Source: Marinimicrobium koreense
GTDB taxonomy: Bacteria > Pseudomonadota > Gammaproteobacteria > Pseudomonadales > Cellvibrionaceae
Reading direction: 5' to 3'
DNA: 64,000 nucleotides
Assembly (NCBI RefSeq): GCF_003762925.1
Contig: NZ_RJUK01000001.1
Location: 1,054,001 to 1,118,000, forward strand
The position numbers and the translations under genes were made by a program. Numbering within the stretch: position 1 is the first letter of the stretch; the number at the start of each line of letters is the position of its first letter. The notes beneath the pieces are model-generated. The model was not told the DNA's origin and ran no database searches. It saw only the letters and a list, made by a program, of their open reading frames with translations. Below are positions 37,956 through 47,382 of the stretch, in pieces.

Positions 37956-39599
37956 TCAACTACCGATTTTGACTTTGTTCTCGACTTGCCGATGCAGATC
38001 CTGAAGCTGCCGGAAGCGACGGAACTGCTCGTGGTTGGGCAGGATGGTGTCAGTCACAAACTGAAGAGTAACCGACACTTTGGCCAGGTCGCTCTCATGA
38101 GCACCTTCCCGATCGATTTTATCCAGCAACGCTTGAGCGAGGTTAAGGCGGACGCCGATATGTCGCGGAAACTTGCGCAACGCTTCATCAAAGCATTCAA
38201 TTGCATCCCGATACTGTTGCTGCTCATAGAAACTGATGCCGCGCTGGTTGATTTCGGCCACCAGCTGCCGGTTTTTATGGCTGACCGGCTCTTCCAGCAG
38301 CCGGTCAATTTTTTCCAGATCACGCTCCTGACCGGCGTGCAGAGACGTCAACTCCTCCAGCAATTCGCTGGCCTCGGTGGCCCGATCCGTAGCGCGATAG
38401 GTCTTCGCCAGCTCAAGCGACGCATCCAGACTCAGGACCAGACCCTCATCCGCCAGCAGCGACTGAGTCTGCTCGAGCAATTGCTCCGCCAGTTTTTTAT
38501 CGCCCTGTCCCGCTGCGATCTGAGCTTCAATCAACAACGCTTCCGCTTTACGATCGGTCTGTTTCCCAAACCGCTGCTCGTAATCGCTGAGGGTTTTCAG
38601 CGCATCCCGGGCGTATTGCTTGGCCAGCGTTTTGTCTTCGGCGAACAGGGTCGCCGTCGCCCGGGCAAAATCCAGATGAACATCGGCCCGGTCATACACC
38701 GAATTCTCGCCCAGCCGAACCGCTTTGCGGTAAGCCGTTGCCGCGGTAACCACATCGTGGTTTTCCATCGCCGTTTCGGCCAGCGTCTGTTGTCGTAAAA
38801 TCGCGAGCGGAGAGACTTCAACGGCGTGTTCAAGCACTTTCTGAAGACGGTCACGGGCGCCCTGCTCGCGACATATTTGCGCCTGCAGGTCATAGGCCTT
38901 CATGAACAACGGGTGTTCCTGCACCGTTTCTTCCAACCATTGCTGCGCCCCCAGAAGATCGCCCCGCGCGCGCTTGACCTCCGCCATGCCGACCATCGCC
39001 CAGTCCAGTGAGCGGTGCTCGAGCGCTTCGCGATACAGCGCCTCGGCGGCATCAACATCTCCCATCTCGAGATACAGGTGACCGAGCATTTTCTGGCAGT
39101 GAGCCGCGAACCGGCCGTCGGAGGCCACTTCTTTGCGACACAGCTGAATGGCGACATCAAACTGCTTGCCATTGATGGCCCGATACACCGGTGTCAACTT
39201 GTCGCGCCGGGCCATCAGGCGATCGAGACGCCGCTGCAGGGATCGGGTGGTGATCGGTTTGGCCAGGTATTCGTCCGGCTCCGAGTCGTAGGCGGCCATC
39301 ACCATACTGCGGCTGGACTCCGCCGAAATCAGGATAAAAACCGCCGTGGGATCAAGAATTTTGTGATAGCGAAGATCTTCGAGTACCTGCTGCCCCGTTT
39401 TCCCTTTCCCCAGATTGTGGTCACACAGAATCAGGTCGTACATTTTGGCCTTGCACAGGCGCAGGGCTTCAGCGCCATTGCTGGCGGTATCAATCGAGTT
39501 TACGCCCATTTCCTGAAGCATTTTGCTGACGGTCATACGAAAGCTGTCAAAGTCGTCCACAATCAGTGCGTGCAGCTTTTTGTAGCCCGCATAGGCCAT
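37956..39599 (-). CDS. response regulator with TPR repeats
   Basis: 547-residue protein. An N-terminal receiver domain (about 8-125) has LIVDDF, the phospho-acceptor aspartate in LILCDHNLGKG, ISAES and the lysine in LAKPIT, all functional. The rest is helical TPR-like repeats (about 140-500), for example GHLYLEMGDVDAAEALYREAL, ISFYEQQQYRDAIECFDEALRKFP. There is no DNA-binding or enzymatic output, so the output is probably protein-protein contact. It is upstream of the histidine kinase on the same strand. Confidence 0.9.
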   Translation of the reverse strand: MAYAGYKKLHALIVDDFDSFRMTVSKMLQEMGVNSIDTASNGAEALRLCKAKMYDLILCDHNLGKGKTGQQVLEDLRYHKILDPTAVFILISAESSRSMVMAAYDSEPDEYLAKPITTRSLQRRLDRLMARRDKLTPVYRAINGKQFDVAIQLCRKEVASDGRFAAHCQKMLGHLYLEMGDVDAAEALYREALEHRSLDWAMVGMAEVKRARGDLLGAQQWLEETVQEHPLFMKAYDLQAQICREQGARDRLQKVLEHAVEVSPLAILRQQTLAETAMENHDVVTAATAYRKAVRLGENSVYDRADVHLDFARATATLFAEDKTLAKQYARDALKTLSDYEQRFGKQTDRKAEALLIEAQIAAGQGDKKLAEQLLEQTQSLLADEGLVLSLDASLELAKTYRATDRATEASELLEELTSLHAGQERDLEKIDRLLEEPVSHKNRQLVAEINQRGISFYEQQQYRDAIECFDEALRKFPRHIGVRLNLAQALLDKIDREGAHESDLAKVSVTLQFVTDTILPNHEQFRRFRQLQDLHRQVENKVKIGS

Positions 39600-39714
39600 A
39601 GGGGAGTCTCCGGAACCGAGTCATACAGGGCATCAACGCCTGCCCACAGAATAGCGTATTTACGGAGGGGGTGACAGAAAATCGAGAAAATTCAGGAGCC
39701 TGCAGCAGCGCCGG

Positions 39715-41520
39715 TCATGTGGGCTGGCGCCGGCGGGACTCAAACAGTGAGTTGCCGCCCTGCGCTTTGGCGCTGTGCTTTGCCTCGGCCAGTAACTGAG
39801 CCACCTGGTGATGGGTTCTGCAATGTACGGGATCGGGAGTCACACAACCGATGGACAGTGTCAGGGGACCGAAGCGCTGACGCTGACCAGTGCGATCGTG
39901 GCTCCAGTAGTCCCGCTGCTCCGGGGGCATGAGGTCGGCTGCGTCCTCGATGAACTGCGCCAGAATACGCTGGCAGCGAATGCGCCAATCATCACTGCGA
40001 AAGACCACGACAAAATCATCACCACCAACATGTCCGACAAAATCCAGAGCCTCGTGGGCGTGCTTGACCAGAAGCGTCCCCAGCATCAGGATCACATCGT
40101 CTCCCAACCCGTAACCGAAGGCATCGTTGAACGGTTTGAACTGGTTGATATCGCAATAGGCGACCGTAAAGGGTCGGGCATCGAGAAGTAGCTGGTCTAT
40201 CCACTCGTACAGAGGCACGTTCCCCGGGAGCTGGGTCAGCGGGTTGCTGTGTCTCGCGAGCCGCATTTTTTCCTCGGTGATACAGCGCAACAGCCGTCCC
40301 ACCCGAACGACGCCGGCATAGCGGCCCTCCCGTTCAACCAGCAGATCCACGCTCAGATTCTGCAGGGGGTCCTCCGTGACCATCTGGCCGGCCAGTTTCA
40401 GTTCGCAATCAACATCAACTCGGATGGTGCGCTTACATATGAAGGTCGCGATCGGTTTACCCGCGTGCAGTTCATAAGAATATCGATGCGAGAAGATGTT
40501 CAAGAGCTCGCTGCGGCTGACCATCCCCAAAGGCCGCCCCTCTTCCACGACCGGCAGGCAGGTCAGTTGCTGATCGGCCCGAAACCGTTCGACCACTGAC
40601 AGGGTTGAAACCGTTGGCTCGACGGCCTCGGCGTACTGAACAATGTCACCAACCCGCTGACGGAAGGTGAAGGTGTCGTGCAGTCGCGGCCGAAAACCGA
40701 CCAGTCCCTCGAGCCCCACCATCTGCTTGGGCGGGTGGCTGCAGGGCCTCAGCAACAGGTACCCCTGCACATACTCGACCCCCAGTGCGGCGAGCGTACG
40801 CAATTCCTCTTCGCGCTCGATACCCTCGGCAATCACCCGATTTCCGAGCCGATTTGCAATGTCCAGCATGGCGCGCACAAATTCCCGTTTGACCGGATCG
40901 GCGTCGATATCGCTGATAAAATGTCGATCAATTTTGACGTAATCGGGATTGAGCTCACTCCAGACCCGCAGCCCCGCGTAGCCGGCGCCCAGATCATCCA
41001 GTGCCACCGCGAACCCCTGGTGGCGAAAGTGATCCGTGGCCGCCCGGAGCGAGACAAACTCATCCAGCGGCTGGCGTTCGGTCAATTCAAAGACCACCCG
41101 CTCGGGATCCAGGCCGACCCGGGTCAGAATCTCCCGGGTGACCCCTTCCCGGTAGTGCCGGTCGGTAAAGCTCAATGGCGACATATTAAGAAACAGCTTA
41201 CCCGGCAGCGCCTGTGCCACAAAGGCCTCGCAGGCCACTTCCCGACAGGCGTATTCCAGGGCGGCCAATTGCTGACTGCACCGGGCCGCATCAAACAACT
41301 GGGCCGGGCTGTGCAGGTCGCTGTCCTCGGGCCCCCGAATCAGCGCCTCGTAACCAACGATCCTGCCACCATCAAGTGCGATGATGGGCTGGAACAGTGG
41401 CGTCAGCAGCTTCCGGTCAATCAGGCGCTGCAACGCCTCCGATGGGGCGGATACCGGGGAAAGCGGGCCATTGGCCAGACAGGACGAGAGATTGGCAGAC
41501 ATTTCTGCATGGTGAAACAT
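39715..41520 (-). CDS. EAL-CBS-GGDEF c-di-GMP protein
   Basis: 601-residue cytoplasmic protein. An EAL domain (about 25-265) has intact GYEALIRGP, LNMSPLSF, VFELTERQP, ALDDLGAGYAGL, DYVKIDRHF and VIAEGIE, so it is probably an active phosphodiesterase. Two CBS-like motifs follow (about 285-420, LTCLPVVEEGRPLGMVSRSEL). The C-terminal GGDEF domain (about 430-595) has GGDDF, close to the active form GG(D/E)EF, so cyclase activity is uncertain. I chose ATG 41520; another ATG is at 41502, and the frame further upstream is antisense to cmoA. Domain order EAL-CBS-GGDEF is a known type. Confidence 0.9.
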   Translation of the reverse strand: MFHHAEMSANLSSCLANGPLSPVSAPSEALQRLIDRKLLTPLFQPIIALDGGRIVGYEALIRGPEDSDLHSPAQLFDAARCSQQLAALEYACREVACEAFVAQALPGKLFLNMSPLSFTDRHYREGVTREILTRVGLDPERVVFELTERQPLDEFVSLRAATDHFRHQGFAVALDDLGAGYAGLRVWSELNPDYVKIDRHFISDIDADPVKREFVRAMLDIANRLGNRVIAEGIEREEELRTLAALGVEYVQGYLLLRPCSHPPKQMVGLEGLVGFRPRLHDTFTFRQRVGDIVQYAEAVEPTVSTLSVVERFRADQQLTCLPVVEEGRPLGMVSRSELLNIFSHRYSYELHAGKPIATFICKRTIRVDVDCELKLAGQMVTEDPLQNLSVDLLVEREGRYAGVVRVGRLLRCITEEKMRLARHSNPLTQLPGNVPLYEWIDQLLLDARPFTVAYCDINQFKPFNDAFGYGLGDDVILMLGTLLVKHAHEALDFVGHVGGDDFVVVFRSDDWRIRCQRILAQFIEDAADLMPPEQRDYWSHDRTGQRQRFGPLTLSIGCVTPDPVHCRTHHQVAQLLAEAKHSAKAQGGNSLFESRRRQPT

Positions 41521-41610
41521 CGATGTGACAATTCCGTGACAGGCGGGCTCTGCCAATTCGGGACCGCAATCGGTACAATTCGCGCCTGAACTTGCCCGAC
41601 TCATCTGGAA

Positions 41611-42351
41611 ATGCCCATGTCCGACAGCCACTCCGACCAACTCTACGCCGACCCACTCGCTGAAGTCAGCCGTTTCGCCTTCGATCAGAAGGTTGTGGAG
41701 GTCTTTCCGGATATGATCAAGCGCTCGGTTCCGGGCTACGCCACCATCATCAATATGATCGGCGACCTCGCCGAGCGCTACGCGACCTCGAACAGTCGCT
41801 GCTACGACCTGGGCTGCTCTCTGGGGGCTGCCACTCTGGCCATGCGACACCGGATTCGCGCCAGCAACTGCGACATCGTGGCGGTCGACAACTCCCCCGC
41901 CATGATTGAACGATGCCGCCAGGTGCTCGCCGCCGACACCGCCGAACCCCCGGTGCAGCTGCTCTGTGCCAACCTGCAGAGCACCCCGGTTAGCGGCGCC
42001 TCCATGGCGGTCCTCAATTTCACGCTGCAGTTCATCCCCCCCGGCGAACGTCAGGCCGTGCTCGACCAGATCGCCGAGGGCCTGCAGCCGGGCGGCATTC
42101 TGATCCTGTCGGAAAAAGTGGCGTTCAAGGATCCGCTGCACAATGAGCTGATGATCGAGCTGCATCACAACTTCAAACGCGCCAACGGCTACAGCGATCT
42201 GGAAATCGCCCAGAAGCGCAGTGCGCTGGAAGAGGTCCTGATCCCGGAAACGCTCGAAACCCATCGCGACCGTCTCCGCCAGGCCGGGTTTACCAGCGTG
42301 GACGTCTGGTTCCAGTGTTTCAATTTCGCATCGATGATTGCTATCAAATGA
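41611..42351 (+). CDS. cmoA: carboxy-S-adenosyl-L-methionine synthase CmoA
   Basis: Converts SAM and prephenate to carboxy-SAM, the donor for wobble uridine modification of tRNA. 246 residues. Class I methyltransferase fold with [14 protein letters not shown], and [19 protein letters not shown]; the ending [15 protein letters not shown] is typical. The start [16 protein letters not shown] fits the family. A TACAAT at 41572-41577 may be its -10. Its stop overlaps cmoB (ATGA). Confidence 0.97.
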   Translation: MPMSDSHSDQLYADPLAEVSRFAFDQKVVEVFPDMIKRSVPGYATIINMIGDLAERYATSNSRCYDLGCSLGAATLAMRHRIRASNCDIVAVDNSPAMIERCRQVLAADTAEPPVQLLCANLQSTPVSGASMAVLNFTLQFIPPGERQAVLDQIAEGLQPGGILILSEKVAFKDPLHNELMIELHHNFKRANGYSDLEIAQKRSALEEVLIPETLETHRDRLRQAGFTSVDVWFQCFNFASMIAIK

Positions 42352-43325
42352 TTGAGTATTACCACACCCTCCTCGAGACGCTTCGCCTCGACCCGGTCTT
42401 GTCTCGCTGGGCTGAACAACTGCCCGAGCAGATCCGTCGGGGACTGGACACCCGTCGCTACGGCGACCTTCCCGACTGGCTCAATGCGCTGGACCAGTTG
42501 CCCGATATTCATGCCGACTCGATCGAGCTGAACAACGAGGTTCGAATCGAGACCGATGACGCGCTTGATGCCGACACCCTCCAGCAATTGCGAAGCGCGC
42601 TGGAAGCGTTGATTCCCTGGCGCAAGGGGCCCTACCACCTCCACGGTATTCATCTGGATACCGAGTGGCGCTCGGACTGGAAGTGGGATCGGGTCAGCCC
42701 CCATCTGGCGGACCTGACCCACCGGCGGGTGCTGGACGTGGGCTGCGGCAACGGTTATCACTGCTGGCGGATGCTCGGCGCGGGCGCATCACGGGTCATC
42801 GGCATTGATCCATCACCGCGTTTTGTCGTGCAGTTTCTCGCCATTAAACGATTGCTCGGCGGGAACCCGCCGGTCGACGTGGTACCAGTAGGCATAGAAG
42901 CCCTCCCCCCCAAACTGGAGGCCTTCGATACCGTGTTCTCGATGGGTGTTCTCTATCACCGGCGCTCCCCCATGGATCACCTTCGGGAGCTGAAAGAGGC
43001 GCTGCGCCCTGGCGGTCAAGTGGTACTGGAGACGCTGGTGATCGAAGGCGGACTGGGTGAGGTGCTGGTGCCCGAAGGCCGGTACGCCAAAATGAATAAC
43101 GTGTGGTTTTTACCCAGCGGCCCCAGTCTCCTGAGCTGGCTGCGCAAAGCCGGCTTCCGGAGCCCGCGCATGGTCGATTTCTGCCCCACCACTACGGAAG
43201 AGCAGCGCGCCACTGACTGGATGAGGTTTCACTCACTGCCGGAGTTTCTGGACCCGGACGATCCGAACCGAACCGCCGAGGGTCATCCCGCTCCGATTCG
43301 GGCGGTGTTCATCGCTGAAACCTGA
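42348..43325 (+). CDS. cmoB: tRNA U34 carboxymethyltransferase CmoB
   Basis: Transfers the carboxymethyl group from carboxy-SAM to 5-hydroxyuridine 34, giving cmo5U in tRNAs. 325 residues, as in E. coli (323). SAM motif [21 protein letters not shown], and [17 protein letters not shown] are conserved. The ATG at 42348 overlaps the cmoA stop; a start 33 nt upstream in frame is less likely. It forms a two-gene operon with cmoA. Confidence 0.97.
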   Translation: MIEYYHTLLETLRLDPVLSRWAEQLPEQIRRGLDTRRYGDLPDWLNALDQLPDIHADSIELNNEVRIETDDALDADTLQQLRSALEALIPWRKGPYHLHGIHLDTEWRSDWKWDRVSPHLADLTHRRVLDVGCGNGYHCWRMLGAGASRVIGIDPSPRFVVQFLAIKRLLGGNPPVDVVPVGIEALPPKLEAFDTVFSMGVLYHRRSPMDHLRELKEALRPGGQVVLETLVIEGGLGEVLVPEGRYAKMNNVWFLPSGPSLLSWLRKAGFRSPRMVDFCPTTTEEQRATDWMRFHSLPEFLDPDDPNRTAEGHPAPIRAVFIAET

Positions 43326-43331
43326 ATCAGG

Positions 43332-43877
43332 TCAGTCGTCGCTCAGCGAGCTCAAGGGAGTAGTCAACCCAAATGCCTGATGGATCTGCTCGCACCAGAG
43401 ATTCAGCCGGCTGAGGGTCAGTTCTTCCTGCTGATCTTCATCCAGAGCCAAGCCGACAAACAGGCCCTCGCCGGGAATTTCGGCCTTGGACGCCTCATAA
43501 TCATAGCCTTCCGTGGGCCAGTGCCCCACGATAGTGGCGCCGCCGGCGACCACCACATCGTGCAACATTCCCATGGCATCAAGGAAGTAGTCACCGTAAC
43601 CAAACTGATCACCCAGGCCAAACAGCGCGATGGTCTTGCCACTGAAGTCCACTTCAGCCACATCATCCCAGAACTCTTCCCAATCCGACTGAATCTGTCC
43701 GAAATCCCAGGTCGGGATGCCGAGAATCATCTGGTTGTAATCCGCCAGATCCAGTTGGGTCACATCGGCGATATCGTGCACGGCGACCACATCCTCGCCC
43801 AGACACTGCTGGATCAGGTAAGCCACCCGTTCGGTGTTACCCTCGTCGCTTCCAAAAAACAAGCCTATCTGCGCCAC
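43332..43877 (-). CDS. fldB: flavodoxin (FldB-like)
   Basis: 181-residue FMN-binding electron carrier. The phosphate loop is FGSDEGNTERVAYLI; the FMN loops are GIPTWDFGQIQSDWE and FGLGDQFGYGDYF. It is a long-chain flavodoxin with the inserted loop containing GYDYEASKA. I chose the GTG at 43877 (VAQIGLFFGS), with GAGG 5 nt upstream; a frame extending to 43982 would cover the CpxR-like box. It is convergent with cmoB, 6 nt apart. FldB is preferred to FldA from resemblance only. Confidence 0.85.
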   Translation of the reverse strand: MAQIGLFFGSDEGNTERVAYLIQQCLGEDVVAVHDIADVTQLDLADYNQMILGIPTWDFGQIQSDWEEFWDDVAEVDFSGKTIALFGLGDQFGYGDYFLDAMGMLHDVVVAGGATIVGHWPTEGYDYEASKAEIPGEGLFVGLALDEDQQEELTLSRLNLWCEQIHQAFGLTTPLSSLSDD

Positions 43878-43956
43878 ATGCACCTCTGCTGGTATCACTC
43901 CGGATGGACGGGAATTCTCCCAATTCTGGCCCCGGCAGGCAAGTGCGGGAGCCATG

Positions 43957-43971
43957 TTAAAAAAGGTTAAA
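43957..43971. promoter_or_regulatory. CpxR-like box
   Basis: TTAAA-N5-TTAAA at 43957-43971 matches the CpxR consensus GTAAA-N5-GTAAA at 8 of 10 positions with the exact 10-bp period. It lies between fldB and cpxR, 84 nt before the cpxR start. Autoregulation is known for E. coli cpxRA; here it is inferred. Confidence 0.4.
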
Positions 43972-44054
43972 TTGTGTCCCACGCCATGACAGACGGCGGA
44001 GGCTGTAGCACACTACACACTCGGCATTCAAACGAGGCAAGAACCGACACTACC

Positions 44055-44774
44055 ATGGTGAAACTGCTACTGATCGACGATGACCAGGAACTCTGCCAGC
44101 TACTCAACGAGTATCTGACTGCAGAGGGGTTCGAAGTGGACGTTGCCCACGACGGCGAGCAGGCGCTGGAGCAAGTCAACCGCGGCCATTACGCGGCGAT
44201 CATCCTGGATGTGATGCTGCCCAAGCGCAGCGGATTTGACGTGCTCAAGTCGGTGCGTCAGAAGTACACCACCCCGGTGCTCATGCTCACCGCCAAGGGA
44301 GACACCATCGATCGGGTCGTAGGCCTGGAAATCGGGGCCGATGACTACCTGCCCAAGCCCTGTGATCCCCGGGAGCTGGTTGCCCGCCTGCGGGCCGTGC
44401 TGCGCCGGGCCGGCAGTGCCGTGCAGTCACCGGGCGGCGCCGAAACCCTTCAGGTGGAGGCACTGCGCCTGCACCTGGGCAGCCGAAGCGCCCACTGGCA
44501 GGATCACGATGTCCCCCTGACGGGCACCGAGTTCAGCGTACTGGAGCTGCTGGTTCGCCAGGCCGGCCAGGTGATCAGCAAGGATGAGCTCACCGAGCAG
44601 GCGCTGAACCGCAAACTGACCCCCTACGACCGCAGTATCGACGTGCATGTCAGTAATATCCGCAAAAAGCTGACCAGTGCCGGAGCCCGACGGGAAATGA
44701 TCATCAACGTCCGCGGCGCCGGTTATATGCTCACCCTGAACGATACCCACGAGGGTGGCCTAGCCTCCGCATGA
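44055..44774 (+). CDS. cpxR: response regulator CpxR
   Basis: 239-residue OmpR-family regulator. The receiver (1-120) has LLIDDDQELCQLL, phospho-aspartate in IILDVMLPKRSG, LTAKG and LPKPCD. The winged helix (about 140-230) has LTGTEFSVLELLV, RKLTPYDRSIDVHVSNIRKKL and RGAGYML. The N-terminal half is close to E. coli CpxR (VAHDGEQAL). The ATG at 44055 begins MVKLLLIDDD. It is coupled to the kinase by an ATGA overlap. Confidence 0.93.
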   Translation: MVKLLLIDDDQELCQLLNEYLTAEGFEVDVAHDGEQALEQVNRGHYAAIILDVMLPKRSGFDVLKSVRQKYTTPVLMLTAKGDTIDRVVGLEIGADDYLPKPCDPRELVARLRAVLRRAGSAVQSPGGAETLQVEALRLHLGSRSAHWQDHDVPLTGTEFSVLELLVRQAGQVISKDELTEQALNRKLTPYDRSIDVHVSNIRKKLTSAGARREMIINVRGAGYMLTLNDTHEGGLASA

Positions 44775-46183
44775 CACGACTTTACCTGAAAGTATTTTTC
44801 ACCTTCTGGCTGATCACGGCCACGATCATTGTGGCCACCAATGTGCTGGTGCACTGGTTTGATCTGGCGCCGGACGCCAAGCTACACCAACACCGCTATG
44901 ACAAGGACTACGCCCCGGCCCGCCGCCTGTTGTTTCAGATGGTCGGCTCGGCCATCAACCGCAATACCGAAGAACTGATTCAGGACATGAGGGCCATGCC
45001 CGGCTGGTCCACACAGTATTTCTATATTGTCGACGAACAAGGTGAGGACCTGTTGGATCGCCCGGTGCCTCAGGGCGTCCAAGCGCTCATTCCCGAGCTG
45101 ACCAGCATCAAGCCCTACGGCCGGCACATCGAAGGTCATCAGAAAATCTATGGCCGCTACCTCTCGCTCAATGATGGCCGAAAGATCAAGGTGATTACAG
45201 TGTCGTCCACCCACGACGACCCCTCCGAAGCGGATATCATGTGGCAGCTGTTTATCAGCAACATCTGGCCGCTACTGCTGGTCTCGATTCTGATCTGCGG
45301 GGTGGCTTGCTACTTCCTTGCCCGACATTTTTCCCGTAGCGTTGCCACTCTGCAGAAAGCCACCAAGCAGATCGCCAATGGCGACCTGAGTGTACGCGTC
45401 AGCCCCCACTTTGCCGGACGGCGGGATGAAATTGCGAGCCTGGGCCGGGATTTCGACCACATGACCGAACGGCTCGAAAAGGCCATGCTGGAGCAGAAGC
45501 GCCTGATCAAAGATGTGTCTCACGAGCTTCGCTCTCCCCTCGCCCGACTCCAGGTGGCACTCGGCATTGCCCAGCAGCGCAGCAATGGTTCGGTAGACAA
45601 GGAACTGGATCGGATCAAGAAAGCCGCCGACTATCTGGGCGATGTCATCTCCGACATTCTGGCGCTGCCCGTACACGACAACGGCGGCTGGGAGCTGGAC
45701 GACACCCTGGACTTGCGGGCCCTGCTGGAAACCCTGATGGAAAACTATGGCGCCGAGGCGAGACGTAAGGGTGTGACCCTGGTGCTGGATTCGGAGCTGG
45801 ACGAAGCTCTGGTCCCGACCCACGGCAACATGCTGGTCGGCGTGTTCGAGAACATCCTGCGCAACGCCCTGCATTACACCGATCCCGCCTCGACTGTCCG
45901 CCTGTCACTCAGCGCCGACAAACCCCATAAGCCCGACGATCCGTACTACTGCGTGCAGGTCTGCGATCAGGGGCCTGGGGTGCCGGCAGAGAGCCTTTCT
46001 GACATCTTCCAGCCCTTCTACCGTACGGACGAGGACCGCAACCGGGAAAGCGGTGGTTACGGGCTCGGGCTGGCCATTGCCCAGCGCAGTGTCGCGCTGC
46101 ACCAGGGCACCATTGATGCGCAGAACCAGCCGGAAGGCGGGCTTTGCGTCCGTGTCTGCCTGCCGGCCGTGAACGAAAGCTGA
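44771..46183 (+). CDS. cpxA: sensor histidine kinase CpxA
   Basis: 470-residue membrane kinase for envelope stress. TM1 at about 5-30 (FFTFWLITATIIVATNVLV), periplasmic sensor (31-160), TM2 at about 162-185 (ISNIWPLLLVSILICGVACYF is split across it), then HAMP. The H-box is DVSHELRSPLARLQV, the N-box NILRNALHYT, G1 DQGPGVP and G2 GYGLGLAIAQR. The periplasmic part diverges from E. coli CpxA, so the inducing signal may differ. A possible terminator lies after it (46289-46317). Confidence 0.92.
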   Translation: MTRLYLKVFFTFWLITATIIVATNVLVHWFDLAPDAKLHQHRYDKDYAPARRLLFQMVGSAINRNTEELIQDMRAMPGWSTQYFYIVDEQGEDLLDRPVPQGVQALIPELTSIKPYGRHIEGHQKIYGRYLSLNDGRKIKVITVSSTHDDPSEADIMWQLFISNIWPLLLVSILICGVACYFLARHFSRSVATLQKATKQIANGDLSVRVSPHFAGRRDEIASLGRDFDHMTERLEKAMLEQKRLIKDVSHELRSPLARLQVALGIAQQRSNGSVDKELDRIKKAADYLGDVISDILALPVHDNGGWELDDTLDLRALLETLMENYGAEARRKGVTLVLDSELDEALVPTHGNMLVGVFENILRNALHYTDPASTVRLSLSADKPHKPDDPYYCVQVCDQGPGVPAESLSDIFQPFYRTDEDRNRESGGYGLGLAIAQRSVALHQGTIDAQNQPEGGLCVRVCLPAVNES

Positions 46184-46288
46184 CGGCAGCGTGCGCGCTG
46201 AACGGGCGGCACCGGCAAGGTTTGACCGCCCGGCGGCAAACCTTGTCAAAATTCCGCCACCACATCGCATTTTGATGGTTTACACGCC

Positions 46289-46317
46289 AAAAACCGTCAA
46301 CGAACCCCTCGGTTTTT
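46289..46317. terminator. possible terminator after cpxA
   Basis: AAAAACCG (46289-46296) and CGGTTTTT (46310-46317) are perfect 8-bp arms around a 13-nt loop, ending in five T on the plus strand. It lies 106 nt after the cpxA stop, in an AT-rich gap before the GGDEF gene. The stem has only three G-C pairs, so it is weak. Confidence 0.4.
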
Positions 46318-46451
46318 ACAACAAAAACAACAAGTTAACATTCATTTTCTGAATCTGGCATAAAAATCGCTTGAGAGACTACTCGAGAACCACGTTACGG
46401 AGTATTTCCTTTACCCGGCAAACGTGACCAACAGACAGAGCGAACCCGTTC

Positions 46452-47372
46452 ATGCCAGACGACGCCCAACCGCTACATCGCCAACAACCTCGTGCGCCCC
46501 AGAAAGACGCTGCCGAGCAGCGACTAGGTCTGTTGCAGCGCCTGATGACCACCCAGGAACCGGGCACCATGGTCACCCGTTTCTATGACGGGGTGGCTCC
46601 ACTGCTGAGTCTGAAAGGGGTGCGCTATGAAGCGCCGGTGCCGGGGGGCATTGTGGATATCGGCAATACCGGACGACACCAGTGTGATTACGCGCTGCAC
46701 GGCTCCGGCCAGCCCCTCGGTTCACTGCTGTTCTATCGGGATCGTCGGTTTTCCGAAATGGAGCTGGCGCGACTGGAGGAGTGGCTGAGCCTGCTGGTGG
46801 TCCCTCTTAGCAATGCCCTCAACTACCAGAATGCTGTGCGCCTGGCCTCTGTGGACGCCCTGACTGGTCTGGGCAACCGGGCCGCCCTCGACGCCGCACT
46901 TCACCGGGAATTGCGCCTGGCAGAACGCTGCGGCAGCGAATTTTCCCTGTTGCTGGTCGACGTGGATCACTTCAAACAGATCAACGATCGCTGGGGCCAC
47001 AGTCGGGGCGATCAGGTTCTGAGAGAGGTGGGTAAAGCGATCAGCCACGCCTGTCGAGAAACCGACTTGGTGTATCGCTACGGGGGCGAAGAGTTTGTCG
47101 TGCTGCTCAGTGGCACCGATGCAGGCGGCGCCCAGACCTTCGCAGAGCGATTGCGCAAAGCGGTCCAGACTTGGCTTTCCGACATGGAGCGACTTTCGGT
47201 CACTGTCAGCATCGGAGTCAGCACTCGTAAACCGGAGGGTGAAACCTCTATCCACAGCCTGTTCGACCGGGCAGACCAGGCGCTCTACCGGGCGAAAGCC
47301 CAGGGGCGCAACCGGGTGGCGATGGAGTTGACCTGCCACACCGGTGAAGCCCCCTGCGTTCAGGCGGGGTAG
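46452..47372 (+). CDS. GGDEF diguanylate cyclase
   Basis: 306-residue soluble protein that should make c-di-GMP. N-terminal GAF-like region (about 25-130, GVAPLLSLKGVRYE, GSLLFYRDRRFSEMELARLEEW). GGDEF domain (about 135-300): DALTGLGNRAALDAAL, DVDHFKQINDRWGH, and the active-site YRYGGEEFVVLL, ending DQALYRAKAQGRNRV. The cyclase motif is intact; no RxxD inhibitory site is evident before it. Monocistronic, preceded by a 268-nt AT-rich region. Confidence 0.93.
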   Translation: MPDDAQPLHRQQPRAPQKDAAEQRLGLLQRLMTTQEPGTMVTRFYDGVAPLLSLKGVRYEAPVPGGIVDIGNTGRHQCDYALHGSGQPLGSLLFYRDRRFSEMELARLEEWLSLLVVPLSNALNYQNAVRLASVDALTGLGNRAALDAALHRELRLAERCGSEFSLLLVDVDHFKQINDRWGHSRGDQVLREVGKAISHACRETDLVYRYGGEEFVVLLSGTDAGGAQTFAERLRKAVQTWLSDMERLSVTVSIGVSTRKPEGETSIHSLFDRADQALYRAKAQGRNRVAMELTCHTGEAPCVQAG

Positions 47373-47382
47373 TCCGCTGCGC

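Noticed and set aside
41521-42264. In-frame extension of the EAL-CBS-GGDEF gene by 248 codons upstream
   Set aside because: The stretch is antisense to cmoA, has no known domain, and the conserved EAL protein begins after 41520.
43319-43331. Short palindrome ACCTGAATCAGGT between cmoB and fldB
   Set aside because: Only a one-base centre, so it cannot form a hairpin, and it overlaps the cmoB stop; judged chance.
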